Assembly: GCA_024224295.1 (NCBI GenBank)
Contig: JAAENN010000277.1
Span: 1 to 54,358, forward strand
Length of the DNA: 54,358 nt
Source: Shimia sp.
Lineage (GTDB): Bacteria; Pseudomonadota; Alphaproteobacteria; Rhodobacterales; Rhodobacteraceae
Reading direction: 5' to 3'
The translations under genes and the position numbers were made by a program. Positions 25,883 through 35,277 of this stretch are shown in pieces (positions within the stretch are counted from its first letter, which is position 1; each line of letters opens with the position of its first letter). The notes under the pieces were generated by a model. It was not told the DNA's origin. It made no database searches and was given only the letters and a program-made list of their open reading frames with translations.

Positions 25883-27088
25883 TTAGACCCGTTCGAGAAT
25901 AATGGCGGTGCCTTGGCCAACGCCAACGCACATGGTGCAAAGCGCGTAGCGGCCGCCGGTGCGTTTGAGTTGATAGGCGGCGGACATCACGATGCGTGCG
26001 CCGGACATGCCGAGCGGGTGGCCCAGCGCAATTGCGCCGCCTTGTGCGTTTACGTGGGGTGCGTCATCCGCGACGCCAAGTTCACGCAGGGATGCAAGGC
26101 CCTGTGCGGCAAATGCTTCGTTCAATTCTATCACATCCATCTGCTCGATGGTGAGTCCGGTACGGGCGAGCACTTTGCGGGTTGCCGGGACGGGGCCGAT
26201 GCCCATCACGCGGGGCTCCACGCCAGCGGCGGCCATGCCCACAATGCGCGCCATCGGGGTCAACCCGTTTTCGGCGGCGGCAGCTTCAGTTGCCATCAGG
26301 ATCGCGGCGGCGCCGTCGTTCAAGCCCGAGGCGTTGCCTGCGGTGACCGAGAGGTCAGGACCGTTTACACCACGCAGCTTGGCCAATCTGTCCACGCCAG
26401 TGCCTGGTCGCGGGTGGTCATCGGTGTCCACGATAAGGTCGTCGCCCTTACGCTGTGGAAGGGTGACCGGGGCGATTTCGTCAGCGAAGAAACCTGCCTC
26501 GTGCGCAGACGCCCAGCGCGCTTGCGAACGGGAGGCAAAAGCGTCCTGATCTTCGCGACTTATGTTGTAATCAGCGGCAACGTTGTCGGCGGTTTGCGGC
26601 ATACTGTCGATGCCGTATTGCGCCTCCATCTTCTTATTCACAAAGCGCCACCCAATGGTGGTGTCAAAGACCTGGTTGGCTCGGGAGAAAGCGGTTGTTG
26701 CCTTGGGCATCACAAATGGTGCGCGCGACATGCTTTCAACGCCGCCAGCTATGGCGAGGTCATAGTCGCCAGCGCGCAGCCCACGAGAGGCCATGCCCAC
26801 GGCATCCATGCCAGAGGCGCAAAGACGGTTGATGGTGGTGCCAGGCACATCAGTTGGAAGACCTGCGAGCAGGGCCGCCATGCGCGCTACGTTGCGGTTA
26901 TCTTCACCTGCTTGGTTTGCGGAGCCGTAGATTACGTCGTCCAAAGATGCCCAGTCGACTTGCGGGTTGCGTTCCACCAGCGCGGCAATGGGCAGAGCAG
27001 CGAGATCGTCGGTGCGGACCGAAGAGAGCGCGCCACCATAGCGGCCAATAGGGGTGCGGATCGCGTCGCAGATGAAAGCTTCGGGCAT
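25883..27088 (-). CDS. paaJ: PaaJ/PcaF: 3-oxoadipyl-CoA thiolase
   Basis: The 401-residue thiolase carries the three catalytic residues: Cys90 ([11 protein letters not shown]), His357 ([11 protein letters not shown]) and Cys387 ([10 protein letters not shown]). In phenylacetate breakdown the enzyme cleaves 3-oxo-5,6-dehydrosuberyl-CoA and 3-oxoadipyl-CoA; the paa context favours PaaJ over PcaF. The ATG at 27088 follows GGAGACGAC. It is the first gene of paaJABCDE, with an operator-like site 41 nt upstream. The enoyl-CoA hydratase and dehydrogenase steps (paaF, paaG, paaH) are not in the window. Confidence 0.9.
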   Translation of the reverse strand: MPEAFICDAIRTPIGRYGGALSSVRTDDLAALPIAALVERNPQVDWASLDDVIYGSANQAGEDNRNVARMAALLAGLPTDVPGTTINRLCASGMDAVGMASRGLRAGDYDLAIAGGVESMSRAPFVMPKATTAFSRANQVFDTTIGWRFVNKKMEAQYGIDSMPQTADNVAADYNISREDQDAFASRSQARWASAHEAGFFADEIAPVTLPQRKGDDLIVDTDDHPRPGTGVDRLAKLRGVNGPDLSVTAGNASGLNDGAAAILMATEAAAAENGLTPMARIVGMAAAGVEPRVMGIGPVPATRKVLARTGLTIEQMDVIELNEAFAAQGLASLRELGVADDAPHVNAQGGAIALGHPLGMSGARIVMSAAYQLKRTGGRYALCTMCVGVGQGTAIILERV

Positions 27089-27128
27089 GTCGTCTCCGTG
27101 GCAGTGGTTTCGGTCCTGTTCGCAATAG

Positions 27129-27142
27129 CCGACCGTATGGTT
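27129..27142. promoter_or_regulatory. Operator-like site upstream of paaJABCDE
   Basis: CCGACCGTATGGTT differs at only two central positions plus one flank base class from the site at 18718-18731 and keeps its symmetric ACCG/YGGT halves. It lies 41 nt before the paaJ start, where a repressor would cover the promoter. It is the likely second target of the TetR-type regulator at 20530. Confidence 0.6.
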
Positions 27143-27519
27143 GGGATATAGAGGAGTTCGATTCGAGGCAATAAAAATGTTACCTGATTTAATCACAGCA
27201 CCCCGTAAAGTAACGCTTCTATGAGTCGTTCCACTCAAATCAGTGCACTGGCTCCCTGTGATTTAAAATTAGGATGTATCTTGAAAGCAGAGTTCTGTTT
27301 GGCCGCACCGTCAGTTTGTAAATAGGATTGGGAATGATTGATCCGGTTCGTGTCACCAATAGCAAAAGGGAATTTTTGCAGCGCGCGCCTTGGCTATGAA
27401 ATATAGCAGAAAACCTATGTGTTTTTTAGCTGTTCTGACATACCGCACCGCGGGACCACGATGCAGCGCATACGTAGTCTTGTTGAAATCCGTGCTTTGA
27501 CGATCTTCACTTCCACGGC
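27143..27519. other. Divergent intergenic region paaJ / napF
   Basis: The stretch between paaJ and napF is about 515 nt long and, apart from the paa site at its left end and the FNR-like box near its right end, I see no gene in it. Frames are short, and no NapE- or NapK-like small membrane protein is encoded. It should hold both promoters. Confidence 0.5.
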
Positions 27520-27533
27520 ATGATTAAAGTCAA
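27520..27533. promoter_or_regulatory. FNR/Nnr-like box upstream of the nap operon
   Basis: ATGATTAAAGTCAA reads TTGAC-TTTA-ATCAT on the other strand and matches 8 of the 10 defined bases of the FNR consensus TTGAT-N4-ATCAA. It ends 70 nt before the napF start, a position suited to activation under oxygen limitation or by an Nnr/Dnr-type nitrogen-oxide sensor. The regulator gene is not in the window. Confidence 0.55.
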
Positions 27534-27603
27534 TTACAGGCAATCGTTTTGCAACCAACCTGTCGTCACAGCGAGGCAACAGGAAGCATCAATAGGTGTT
27601 TAA

Positions 27604-28161
27604 GTGGCAAGGATGACGACCCATTCGCCCCAAAGACGCGCTTTTTTGCAGGGGCATTTTGATGAAGGTGATTTTCTCCGCCCGCCCGGGGCGTTGGACT
27701 TTGCGTCCTTTGTGGACGCATGCACACGTTGCGGAGATTGTGCCGCAATTTGCCCTCAAGCCATCATCACGGCAGACACTGAAGGCTTCCCTACTGTGGA
27801 TGTCACAGCGCGGGAATGCACTTTTTGTGGCGGGTGTGCCGATGCCTGTGAAGTAGGTGCCATCAAACCGGCGGACGATTGGGTTTATCGCGCCAGCATC
27901 CATGAGAATTGCCTGTCTCTACAAGGTGTGACCTGTCGTGCCTGCGAAGATCATTGTGACGAGAGTGCGATCCGCTTCCGGTTGATGACTGGAGGCCGAT
28001 CTGCCCCGCTTATTGACGCCGAAACATGTACCGGATGTGGCGCTTGCGTGGCGCCTTGTCCGTCTGATGCAATCACCGTTGAGCGTCCAGCGCCTCAGCA
28101 CACCGCCAGCCTATCACCGGCCAGCGAGATCAACGAATGTATAATATCTGCGGATGCCTAG
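27604..28161 (+). CDS. napF: NapF: ferredoxin-type protein of periplasmic nitrate reductase
   Basis: The 185-residue iron-sulfur protein has four cysteine clusters: CTRCGDCAAICP, CTFCGGCADACE, the spaced C-x7-C cluster (CLSLQGVTCRAC then HC) and CTGCGACVAPCP. NapF is cytoplasmic and is thought to act in NapA maturation by loading or reducing Fe-S centres before Tat export. GTG 27604 lies 5 nt after AGGTG; ATG 27613 is the alternative. It is the first gene of napFDAGHBC and overlaps napD. Confidence 0.92.
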   Translation: MARMTTHSPQRRAFLQGHFDEGDFLRPPGALDFASFVDACTRCGDCAAICPQAIITADTEGFPTVDVTARECTFCGGCADACEVGAIKPADDWVYRASIHENCLSLQGVTCRACEDHCDESAIRFRLMTGGRSAPLIDAETCTGCGACVAPCPSDAITVERPAPQHTASLSPASEINECIISADA

Positions 28162-28400
28162 TCCACGCGATGCCTGAAAAAGTGCCGACCCTTGTGTCGG
28201 CGATCGAAGCCTCTGAGGGCTGTGAAGTGCACGCCCATGAGGATGGTCGCATCGTTGTAACAGTGGAAGATACCGACGACCGGCGCGCGTCTGAAATCAT
28301 CATGGACATGCACCAGATCCCCGGCGTGATCACGGTCACGTTGACTTATCATCATTTTGAACCAAGCGGCGCGGATGCAGCCGCGCCCCAAGCGCTTTAA
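28137..28400 (+). CDS. napD: NapD: NapA-specific chaperone
   Basis: The 87-residue protein begins MYNICGCLVHAMPEKVPTLV, the typical NapD ferredoxin-like fold start, and has GRIVVTVED and IPGVITVTLTYHHFE. NapD binds the twin-arginine signal peptide of NapA and delays export until the molybdenum cofactor is inserted. It overlaps the end of napF by 25 nt and precedes napA by 12 nt. Confidence 0.93.
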   Translation: MYNICGCLVHAMPEKVPTLVSAIEASEGCEVHAHEDGRIVVTVEDTDDRRASEIIMDMHQIPGVITVTLTYHHFEPSGADAAAPQAL

Positions 28401-28412
28401 GGAGGACCAGCC

Positions 28413-30902
28413 ATGACATTGCCAACGTCCCGTCGCACATTTTTGAAGGCCTCTGCCGCCGCCGCTACGGCGTCTGCAGCGGGGATCACCTTGCCTAAAG
28501 ACACTCAGGCGCAGGTAGGAACACCAGATATTCGCTGGGATAAGGCACCATGTCGTTTCTGCGGCACCGGTTGTTCTGTTTTGGTCGGCACCAAAGACGG
28601 GCGGGTCGTGGCGACACAGGGTGATCCCAAAGCGCCTGTGAATCGTGGTTTGAACTGTATCAAGGGCTACTTCCTGTCCAAGATCATGTACGGTGAAGAC
28701 CGTTTGACCACGCCCCTGCTGCGCAAGACCAACGGTCAGTATGACAAAGAAGGCGAATTTACCCCCGTGAGCTGGGAAGAAGCCTTCGACGTCATGGCCG
28801 AGAAATTCAAAGGCGCTCTTAAAGAAAAAGGCCCTACCAGCATTGGTATGTTTGGGTCAGGTCAATGGACGGTTTGGGAAGGGTATGCGGCTGCCAAGCT
28901 GATAAAGGCAGGCTTCCTCTCCAACAACATCGATCCAAACGCGCGTCACTGTATGGCGTCTGCGGTTGTGGGGTTTATGCGTGCCTTTGGTATCGATGAG
29001 CCAATGGGCTGCTACGACGACTTTGAGCACGCCGACACCTTTGTGCTTTGGGGCTCCAACATGGCCGAAATGCACCCGATCCTATGGTCGCGTCTGACCG
29101 ACACGCGATTGACCAAGCCGGGCGCGCAAGTTCATGTGTTGTCCACCTTTGAACATCGCTCGTTTGAACTTGCAGACAACGGCATGATCTTCACGCCACA
29201 GACCGATTTGGCGATCCTGAACTTCATTGCCAACTACATCATCGAAAATGATGCGGTGAACTGGGACTTCGTGAATGAGCATGTGACCTTCAACAAGGCG
29301 ACGACCGACATCGGCTATGGCCTGCGTGATGAACACCCGCTGCAGGAAGCCGCGGCCAATCCGAACAGCGGCGCCATGGAGGCCATCGATTTTGAGGCCT
29401 ACAGGGACTATGTGAGCGAATACACGGTTGAGAAGGTTAGCGAGCTCTCCGGCGTGCCAGAAAACTCTCTGTTGCGGTTGGCACAACAATACGCGGATCC
29501 AAACCGCAAGATCATGTCGCTTTGGACAATGGGCTTTAACCAACACACGCGCGGAAGTTGGGTGAATGGATTGTGCTACAACGTTCACCTCCTGACCGGC
29601 AAAATCTCAGAGCCAGGCAACTCGCCATTCTCGTTGACTGGTCAGCCATCGGCCTGCGGTACCGCCCGCGAGGTAGGTACCTTTGCACACCGCCTGCCAG
29701 CAGACATGGTTGTGGCGAATGACGAGCACCGAGCGATTTCTGAAAAGAAATGGAAGCTTCCATCCGGAATCCTGAACGCCAAAGTGGGCTCCCACGCGGT
29801 TCAACAGAACCGTGACCTGAAAGACGGCAAAATCAACGCCTATTGGGTGCAATGTAACAACAATATGCAAGCTGCTCCCAACATGAACGAGGAAGGCTAT
29901 CCGGGGTATCGCAACCCCGACAACTTTGTCGTTGTGTCAGATCCCTATCCAACCGTGACCACATTGGCCGCTGACCTGATCCTACCAACCGCGATGTGGG
30001 TGGAGAAAGAAGGGGCTTACGGCAATGCAGAGCGTCGGACCCAATTCTGGCGTCAGCAAGTGGATGCGCCGGGTGATGCCAAGTCCGACGTGTGGCAGCT
30101 GATGGAGTTCTCCAAACGCTTCATGACCGACGAGGTTTGGCCTGCGGATATTCTGGACGCCAATCCAGACTACAAAGGCAAAACCTTGTTTGAGGTGCTG
30201 TTTGCCAACGGCCAGGTGGACAAATACGGTCTGGACGAGCTGCAGGAAGGCTTCGCCAACGATGAATCCAACCACTTCGGGTTCTATGTGCAGAAAGGCC
30301 TGTTTGAGGAGTATGCCTCCTTCGGGCGTGGTAAGGCGCACGATTTGGCGGAGTTTGACACCTACCACAAAGCGCGTGGCCTGCGTTGGCCCGTCGTGGA
30401 TGGCAAAGAGACTTTGTATCGCTTCCGCGAAGGTTACGACCCCTATGTGCCGGAAGGTAAGGGCGTGAAGTTCTACGGACACAAGGACGGCAAGGCTAAA
30501 ATCATCTTTGCGCCATACGAGCCACCAGCGGAGAGCCCGGACGAGGACTTCAACCTGTGGCTTGTAACCGGTCGTGTACTGGAGCACTGGCACTCCGGCT
30601 CCATGACGCGTCGTGTGCCGGAGCTACACCGGTCTTATCCTTATGCGCAGGTGTTCATGCATCCAGAAGATGCACGCGAACGTGGCCTGCGTCGTGGTCA
30701 GGAGATTGTGATCTCGACCCGTCGCGGTGACATGCACAGCCGTGTGGAAACCCGTGGGCGCAACAAGATGCCGAAAGGCGTGGTATTCGTGCCGTGGTTT
30801 GACGAAGGCCAGCTGATCAACAAGCTGACCTTGGACGCCACTTGCCCGCTCTCCAAAGAGACCGATTTCAAAAAATGTGCCTGTAAGGTTGAGCGCGTTT
30901 AA
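28413..30902 (+). CDS. napA: NapA: periplasmic nitrate reductase catalytic subunit
   Basis: The 829-residue molybdoenzyme starts with a twin-arginine signal ([19 protein letters not shown]), then the [4Fe-4S] site [13 protein letters not shown] with its fourth cysteine in LNCIKGY. The molybdenum-ligand cysteine lies in [15 protein letters not shown]. The C-terminal bis-MGD-binding domain includes [19 protein letters not shown]. It reduces nitrate to nitrite in the periplasm with electrons from NapB. AAGGAGG lies upstream of the ATG. It is full length for the family with no frame disruption. Confidence 0.97.
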   Translation: MTLPTSRRTFLKASAAAATASAAGITLPKDTQAQVGTPDIRWDKAPCRFCGTGCSVLVGTKDGRVVATQGDPKAPVNRGLNCIKGYFLSKIMYGEDRLTTPLLRKTNGQYDKEGEFTPVSWEEAFDVMAEKFKGALKEKGPTSIGMFGSGQWTVWEGYAAAKLIKAGFLSNNIDPNARHCMASAVVGFMRAFGIDEPMGCYDDFEHADTFVLWGSNMAEMHPILWSRLTDTRLTKPGAQVHVLSTFEHRSFELADNGMIFTPQTDLAILNFIANYIIENDAVNWDFVNEHVTFNKATTDIGYGLRDEHPLQEAAANPNSGAMEAIDFEAYRDYVSEYTVEKVSELSGVPENSLLRLAQQYADPNRKIMSLWTMGFNQHTRGSWVNGLCYNVHLLTGKISEPGNSPFSLTGQPSACGTAREVGTFAHRLPADMVVANDEHRAISEKKWKLPSGILNAKVGSHAVQQNRDLKDGKINAYWVQCNNNMQAAPNMNEEGYPGYRNPDNFVVVSDPYPTVTTLAADLILPTAMWVEKEGAYGNAERRTQFWRQQVDAPGDAKSDVWQLMEFSKRFMTDEVWPADILDANPDYKGKTLFEVLFANGQVDKYGLDELQEGFANDESNHFGFYVQKGLFEEYASFGRGKAHDLAEFDTYHKARGLRWPVVDGKETLYRFREGYDPYVPEGKGVKFYGHKDGKAKIIFAPYEPPAESPDEDFNLWLVTGRVLEHWHSGSMTRRVPELHRSYPYAQVFMHPEDARERGLRRGQEIVISTRRGDMHSRVETRGRNKMPKGVVFVPWFDEGQLINKLTLDATCPLSKETDFKKCACKVERV

Positions 30903-30934
30903 GCGCTCCTCCCACAGGATCGAAAGCTAGAGCC

Positions 30935-31765
30935 ATGTCCGCTACGTCGACACAGCCAAAGAGTCCCGCCCGGCGCCGCTTCTTGCAGGATGCAGCGCGC
31001 GGAACGGCCGGCTATGCGGTGGCGGGCATGACATTGGCTTGGTTTGTGCAGGATGCACGGGCCTTGCCGGATCGGGCCATCCGCCCACCTGGGGCTTTAC
31101 CCGAAGACGCATTTTTAGCCGCCTGTATCCGCTGCGGCCTCTGTGTTCGAGGCTGCCCTTATGACACTTTGGTTCTGGCCGAGCTGGGGGTGGACGGCGC
31201 AGCGACTGGCACACCGTTTTTCACTGCTCGGGATGTTCCCTGTGAGATGTGTGAAGATATACCCTGTGTTGCTGCATGCCCTACGGGTGCGCTGGACCAA
31301 GGCCTGACAGATATTGACGAAAGCCGCATGGGGCTGGCGGTCCTGATTGATCAGGAGAATTGCCTGAACGCCCTCGGGCTACGCTGTGATGTGTGTTACC
31401 GCGTCTGTCCGGTTATTGATGAGGCCATCACGCTGGAGCGCCGCCACAACGAACGCTCCGGTCACCATGCGATTTTTATGCCCGTGGTGCATTCGGACCA
31501 CTGTACCGGCTGTGGCAAATGTGAGAAATCCTGTGTGTTGCCAGGCGAAGCCGCGATCAAAATTTTGCCGATCCGCGTGGCCCAGGCCGATCAAGCCGAG
31601 CACTACAAACGTAGCTGGGAACAGCGCCCTGACATCGTGGATGAGATCATCGATCTGCCGGACAGGCTACCTGGCGCCGGCACAGATAACTTAGCCGCAC
31701 CAGGGGGTTTTGAGCCGACCTTCAAGTTGCCAAAAGGCGCAACAACGGGAGGTGTGGGGCAATGA
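30935..31765 (+). CDS. napG: NapG: ferredoxin-type quinol-oxidation component
   Basis: The 276-residue protein has a twin-arginine motif ([11 protein letters not shown]) and four [4Fe-4S] clusters: [43 protein letters not shown] and [11 protein letters not shown]. With NapH it forms a route from the quinone pool to NapC/NapB, in many bacteria from ubiquinol. All 16 ligand cysteines appear intact. The ATG of napH overlaps its last codon and stop. Confidence 0.94.
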   Translation: MSATSTQPKSPARRRFLQDAARGTAGYAVAGMTLAWFVQDARALPDRAIRPPGALPEDAFLAACIRCGLCVRGCPYDTLVLAELGVDGAATGTPFFTARDVPCEMCEDIPCVAACPTGALDQGLTDIDESRMGLAVLIDQENCLNALGLRCDVCYRVCPVIDEAITLERRHNERSGHHAIFMPVVHSDHCTGCGKCEKSCVLPGEAAIKILPIRVAQADQAEHYKRSWEQRPDIVDEIIDLPDRLPGAGTDNLAAPGGFEPTFKLPKGATTGGVGQ

Positions 31766-32682
31766 GTGACGAGACTGCACTGCCGGTTGGCGCCGAAGCC
31801 ATTCGCGACAAAGGTTATTGGTTGGCGTATCGTTTTCTGATCCTACGACGGGTGAGCCAAGCGTTTTTCCTGGGTCTGTTTTTGCTGGGGCCTTGGTTCG
31901 GAATCTGGTGGGTGAAAGGCAATCTCAGTGGGTCGCTGACCTTTAATTTTCTGCCACTCACCGATCCGTTCATCGCACTTCAAGGCATGGTGGCCGGGCA
32001 CTGGCCTGAGCTGACTGCTTTGATCGGCGCGGTGATTGTTGGCATGACATACGCCCTCATAGGTGGTCGCGTGTATTGCAGTTGGGTTTGCCCAATCAAT
32101 CCGGTGACGGACGCGGCCAGTTGGTTGCACCGCAAGCTAGACCTGCCGAAAGGCTGGCAGCCAAAACGCGGCACAAAGTACTTCATGCTAGCCATGGTCC
32201 TTGGTGTGAGTGTTCTGACAGGCACCGTCGCCTGGGAATTTGTGAACCCGATTTCCATGCTGCACCGCGGGCTGATTTTTGGCGCTGGATTTGCTTGGGC
32301 CCTGGTCCTTAGCGTGTTCCTGCTTGATTTGCTGCTGGCCCGTCGGGGTTGGTGCGGGCACCTGTGCCCAGTCGGAGCATTTTATGGCTTGCTGGGCAGC
32401 AAGTTTCTCTTGCGAGTCGCCGCGCAAAAACGCGCAGCCTGTGATGACTGTATGGACTGCTTCGCGGTTTGTCCGGAAATGCAAGTGATCACCCCTGCGC
32501 TGCGCGGCAAAGACGCGGATACCCCGCTGATCCTGTCGCCCGATTGCACAAATTGTGGCCGTCGCATCGCTGTGTGCTCGGTCGACGTTTTCCACTTTAC
32601 CCATCGATTTGACGAGACGCTCGCGCCGGGGCGTGTCCGAGACCGAACCAACCCAGCGCCTAAGGTGGGCAAAGCCGCCTGA
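31762..32682 (+). CDS. napH: NapH: membrane-bound ferredoxin-type quinol dehydrogenase
   Basis: The 306-residue protein has four hydrophobic membrane segments, two CxxxCP-type motifs facing the membrane ([10 protein letters not shown] and [10 protein letters not shown]) and two C-terminal [4Fe-4S] motifs. The first, [12 protein letters not shown], is complete. The second reads [12 protein letters not shown]: the third cysteine expected by the CxxCxxCxxxC pattern is Arg268, encoded by CGC at 32563-32565. One base change from TGC would explain it. NapH with NapG passes electrons from quinol to the periplasmic enzyme. Either the cluster tolerates the loss, or the protein is weakened in this strain. 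Confidence 0.92.
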   Translation: MSDETALPVGAEAIRDKGYWLAYRFLILRRVSQAFFLGLFLLGPWFGIWWVKGNLSGSLTFNFLPLTDPFIALQGMVAGHWPELTALIGAVIVGMTYALIGGRVYCSWVCPINPVTDAASWLHRKLDLPKGWQPKRGTKYFMLAMVLGVSVLTGTVAWEFVNPISMLHRGLIFGAGFAWALVLSVFLLDLLLARRGWCGHLCPVGAFYGLLGSKFLLRVAAQKRAACDDCMDCFAVCPEMQVITPALRGKDADTPLILSPDCTNCGRRIAVCSVDVFHFTHRFDETLAPGRVRDRTNPAPKVGKAA

Positions 32683-32702
32683 GAAGCTAAGGAGAAAGAA
32701 AG

Positions 32703-33137
32703 ATGAAAAAACATCCCCTTATCAGCGCCCTGATTGCCGCGGCCATTGTTCTTGGAAGCGGGTTTGCTGTCGCCGATCAGGCGAGCGGCGTGAAATCTCT
32801 GCGGAACGACCCAATTGACGCCTCCAACCGTCTGGATGAGCCGCTGCACCAGCAGTCCGGCCGTGTGGCACGAAACTATCGTCAACAACCGCCGCTGATC
32901 CCACATACCGTGGATCAATACCAGATCGACCTGAGCGCCAACCAGTGTTTGGCCTGCCACGATTGGACCAAAGCGGGTGAGCGCGGTGCGCCAACCTTGT
33001 CGATGACTCACTACTTGGGTCGCGAAGGGCAGCAGCTGGACGAAGTGGCAGGCACCCGTTGGTTCTGTAACCAGTGTCACGTGCCACAAGCCAACGCGCC
33101 CGCGCTGGTTGAAAACGAATTTGAGCCGTCCAACTGA
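32703..33137 (+). CDS. napB: NapB: diheme cytochrome c subunit of nitrate reductase
   Basis: The 144-residue protein has a Sec signal peptide (MKKHPLISALIAAAIVLGSG, cleaved near FAVADQA) and two c-type heme sites, CLACH and CNQCH. The sequence HTVDQYQIDLSANQCLACH carries a distal histidine typical of NapB. It transfers electrons from NapC or NapGH to NapA in the periplasm. AAGGAGAAAG lies upstream of the ATG. Confidence 0.95.
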   Translation: MKKHPLISALIAAAIVLGSGFAVADQASGVKSLRNDPIDASNRLDEPLHQQSGRVARNYRQQPPLIPHTVDQYQIDLSANQCLACHDWTKAGERGAPTLSMTHYLGREGQQLDEVAGTRWFCNQCHVPQANAPALVENEFEPSN

Positions 33138-33160
33138 CGTCCGGAAGAAGGAAGGTAGCT

Positions 33161-33874
33161 ATGTCTGATCAAGACAACCCCACCGGAAAAAAGCCCGGAT
33201 TTTTCCGTCGCACCTGGAGAACCCTGTGGTCTCCAACTTCTGTGTTCTCGCTGGGTGGACTGCTGTTTGGCGGGTTTCTGGCCGGTATCTTGTTTTGGGG
33301 CGGGTTTCACTGGTCTCTGGAACTGACCAACACCGAAGAGTTCTGTGTATCCTGTCACGAGATGGAGCGGAATTTCGAGGAGTATACGGAGACCATCCAT
33401 TACAACAACCGCTCTGGCGTTCGGGCGACCTGCCCGGATTGTCATGTACCCAAAGAGTGGCAGCATAAGATCAAAGCCAAGATCCTGGCTTCAAAAGACC
33501 TTTATCACACCGTAGTGGGCACCATTGACACCGAGGAAAAATATGACGAGCACCGCCTGTCGATGGCGTCTGCCTCTTGGGTGAAAATGAAGAAAAGTGA
33601 CAGTCGGGAATGCCGCAACTGTCACAAGTTCACCTATATGGACTTCACGGTGCAGGAAAACCGCGCTGCCGCGCAGCACCAGCTTGCATTGGATGAAGGT
33701 AAGACCTGTATCGATTGTCATCAGGGTATTGCGCATCGACTGCCAGAAAACTACCTAAAGACCTACGAAGAGGTGACCGCGGAGCTAGAAGGTGAGATTG
33801 TAGTGCCTGAAAATCCGGCCCGCGACGTCGCCACGGCAGGCAGTGAGATCAAGGGGTATCTGGCCGCCAATTGA
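33161..33874 (+). CDS. napC: NapC: tetraheme membrane cytochrome c
   Basis: The 237-residue NapC/NirT-family protein has one N-terminal membrane anchor (LGGLLFGGFLAGILFWGGFH) and four heme-binding motifs: CVSCHEM, CPDCHVP, CRNCHKF and CIDCHQG. It oxidises membrane quinol and feeds NapB. It ends the operon; a terminator hairpin lies 24 nt downstream. The presence of both NapGH and NapC gives two quinol-oxidising inputs. Confidence 0.95.
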   Translation: MSDQDNPTGKKPGFFRRTWRTLWSPTSVFSLGGLLFGGFLAGILFWGGFHWSLELTNTEEFCVSCHEMERNFEEYTETIHYNNRSGVRATCPDCHVPKEWQHKIKAKILASKDLYHTVVGTIDTEEKYDEHRLSMASASWVKMKKSDSRECRNCHKFTYMDFTVQENRAAAQHQLALDEGKTCIDCHQGIAHRLPENYLKTYEEVTAELEGEIVVPENPARDVATAGSEIKGYLAAN

Positions 33875-33897
33875 TCGGATTGTTGTTATGAAGATTG

Positions 33898-33929
33898 AGA
33901 GCGCTTCCCAGAGGGAGCGTTCTTTTTTT
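33898..33929 (+). terminator. Terminator of the nap operon
   Basis: AGAGCGCTTCCC pairs with GGGAGCGTTCT (one bulge, one G-T pair) around a 3-nt loop and is followed by TTTTTTT. It lies 24 nt after the napC stop. Confidence 0.8.
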
Positions 33930-33952
33930 GTTGGCTGGCGGCAGAACGCAAG

Positions 33953-33984
33953 GCGCCGGTTTCTCTGATGGGAGAAACCGGCGC
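33953..33984. repeat. Perfect 13-bp hairpin downstream of nap
   Basis: GCGCCGGTTTCTC and GAGAAACCGGCGC form a perfect stem with loop TGATGG. No long T-run follows (only GGCCTTTTG), so it may be a second terminator or part of a transcribed structured RNA. A further 7-bp hairpin (GGTCTGA/TCAGACC) lies at 34004-34024. Confidence 0.6.
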
Positions 33985-34094
33985 TGGCCTTTTGTCCGTG
34001 AGTGGTCTGACTTGGGTTCAGACCGGCGCTGTGCGTCAAGGCATAACGTTTGGCGCCGACAACCAACTCCAACAGGGGAGGTAGGAGGGAGAGT

Positions 34095-34223
34095 ATGAAG
34101 TTGGTCGTAGTGGTCGCAACGCCCAAGGGAGGGAGGAAAGCGATGCGGGTCTTTCGGAGGAGGTCCTCGGCGTTGTCCCCAGGCCGTTTCGTCCTCTGTG
34201 AAACTGATATGGGAAAGGGGTAA
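34095..34223 (+). CDS. Possible 42-residue basic peptide (unknown)
   Basis: An ATG at 34095 is preceded by a very purine-rich GGAGGTAGGAGGGAGAG stretch that includes an optimal ribosome-binding sequence. The frame begins MKLVVVVATPKGGRKAMRV and is Arg/Lys-rich, ending DMGKG. No family is recognised and codon evidence is weak. It lies between the nap hairpins and the YihY-type gene, where no other gene fits. It may be a real small protein or chance. Confidence 0.3.
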   Translation: MKLVVVVATPKGGRKAMRVFRRRSSALSPGRFVLCETDMGKG

Positions 34224-34356
34224 ACAAATCCTTTTGGAATTTAAGAAATCTCTTTGTGATTTTACGCCAAACTACACATGGATTGATTTTTGCACCTATC
34301 CTGCTTGACCTTTGGCAAGAGCTTGGAGGACAAAAGCGTAAGAGAGGCGGGCACTT

Positions 34357-35193
34357 ATGCAATTTTTAGTTAACAGTTTGTTGGCCACAGCTGTGCGGTT
34401 TTCCGCCAAAAACGGCTTTATGCGCAGTTCACATCTAACGCTGTCCTTTGTGTTTGCGCTGTTTCCGTTTTGCCTTTTTGCACTGTCTTTGGCCGGAGTG
34501 TTGAGTCCCAAGGCGCAGGTGGACGACATTATCGACTTTGCCATAGGCGCCTGGCCGGATGCGATTGCAGGGCCGATAGAGCACGAGCTTAGAGCAGTTT
34601 TACAGTCTGCGAGCTCGACGCTTACCCTTGGTGCTGTTTTGGCAATTTTTTTTGCCTCAAACGGCGTCGATGCAATCCGTGTGGTGATCACGGATGCTTA
34701 CCGCGAAACCGACCCGCGCCCATTTTGGAAAGTCCGCGCACTGGCAGTTTTGTTTGTTGTGGTAGGCAGTGCATTACTCACAGTGGCGGGTGTGATTAGC
34801 GTGATTGTACCAATCGCCATTCACTTTTTTGACGATTTGGTACCATGGCTGGATCAATCGATCCTGAGCAACGATCAGTTTCGGCAAGCCACAATTTTCG
34901 GCGTAACCATGTTCTACCTGTATGCCTGCCACAAGTGGCTCCCAGGGGTACCGCATAAGGCGAAAAGCCTGTGGCCCGGTGTGGTGCTTTGTCTGGTGTT
35001 GTGGTTCGTCGCTTCCAAGTTTTTCACATTCTACATTAGCAGCTTCTCAACCTATTCCGTAACCTATGCAGGGCTGGCAGGGATTATGTCGGCGTTGGTT
35101 TATCTTTATCTAATGTCCGCAATTTTTGTTTTTGGCGCTGAGTATAACGGCCAGTTGATGGATGAGGCCCGCGCGCGTGGCGAACCCGTATAA
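34357..35193 (+). CDS. YihY/BrkB-family inner-membrane protein
   Basis: The 278-residue polytopic protein has about six hydrophobic segments, starting at LSFVFALFPFCLFALSLAGV, and family features such as FFASNGVDAIRVVITDAYRE, a pattern typical of YihY/BrkB proteins. Once annotated as ribonuclease BN, the family is now regarded as membrane proteins of unknown, possibly transport, function. AGAGGCGGG lies upstream of the ATG. It is followed after 84 nt by an acyl-CoA ligase gene with its own GGAGG site. Confidence 0.85.
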   Translation: MQFLVNSLLATAVRFSAKNGFMRSSHLTLSFVFALFPFCLFALSLAGVLSPKAQVDDIIDFAIGAWPDAIAGPIEHELRAVLQSASSTLTLGAVLAIFFASNGVDAIRVVITDAYRETDPRPFWKVRALAVLFVVVGSALLTVAGVISVIVPIAIHFFDDLVPWLDQSILSNDQFRQATIFGVTMFYLYACHKWLPGVPHKAKSLWPGVVLCLVLWFVASKFFTFYISSFSTYSVTYAGLAGIMSALVYLYLMSAIFVFGAEYNGQLMDEARARGEPV

Positions 35194-35277
35194 CTACTGA
35201 ATACGGTACGTCACTATTGCCGTTAGGTTCGCTGTATCGTTGGGTACGCTCCGACACTGGGTGGAGGAGAATTCTAG

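Noticed and set aside
25802-27151. 449-codon plus-strand frame opposite paaJ
   Set aside because: It covers the thiolase gene in antisense and has a His/Gly/Ala/Arg-rich, motif-free composition. The thiolase on the other strand has all catalytic residues.
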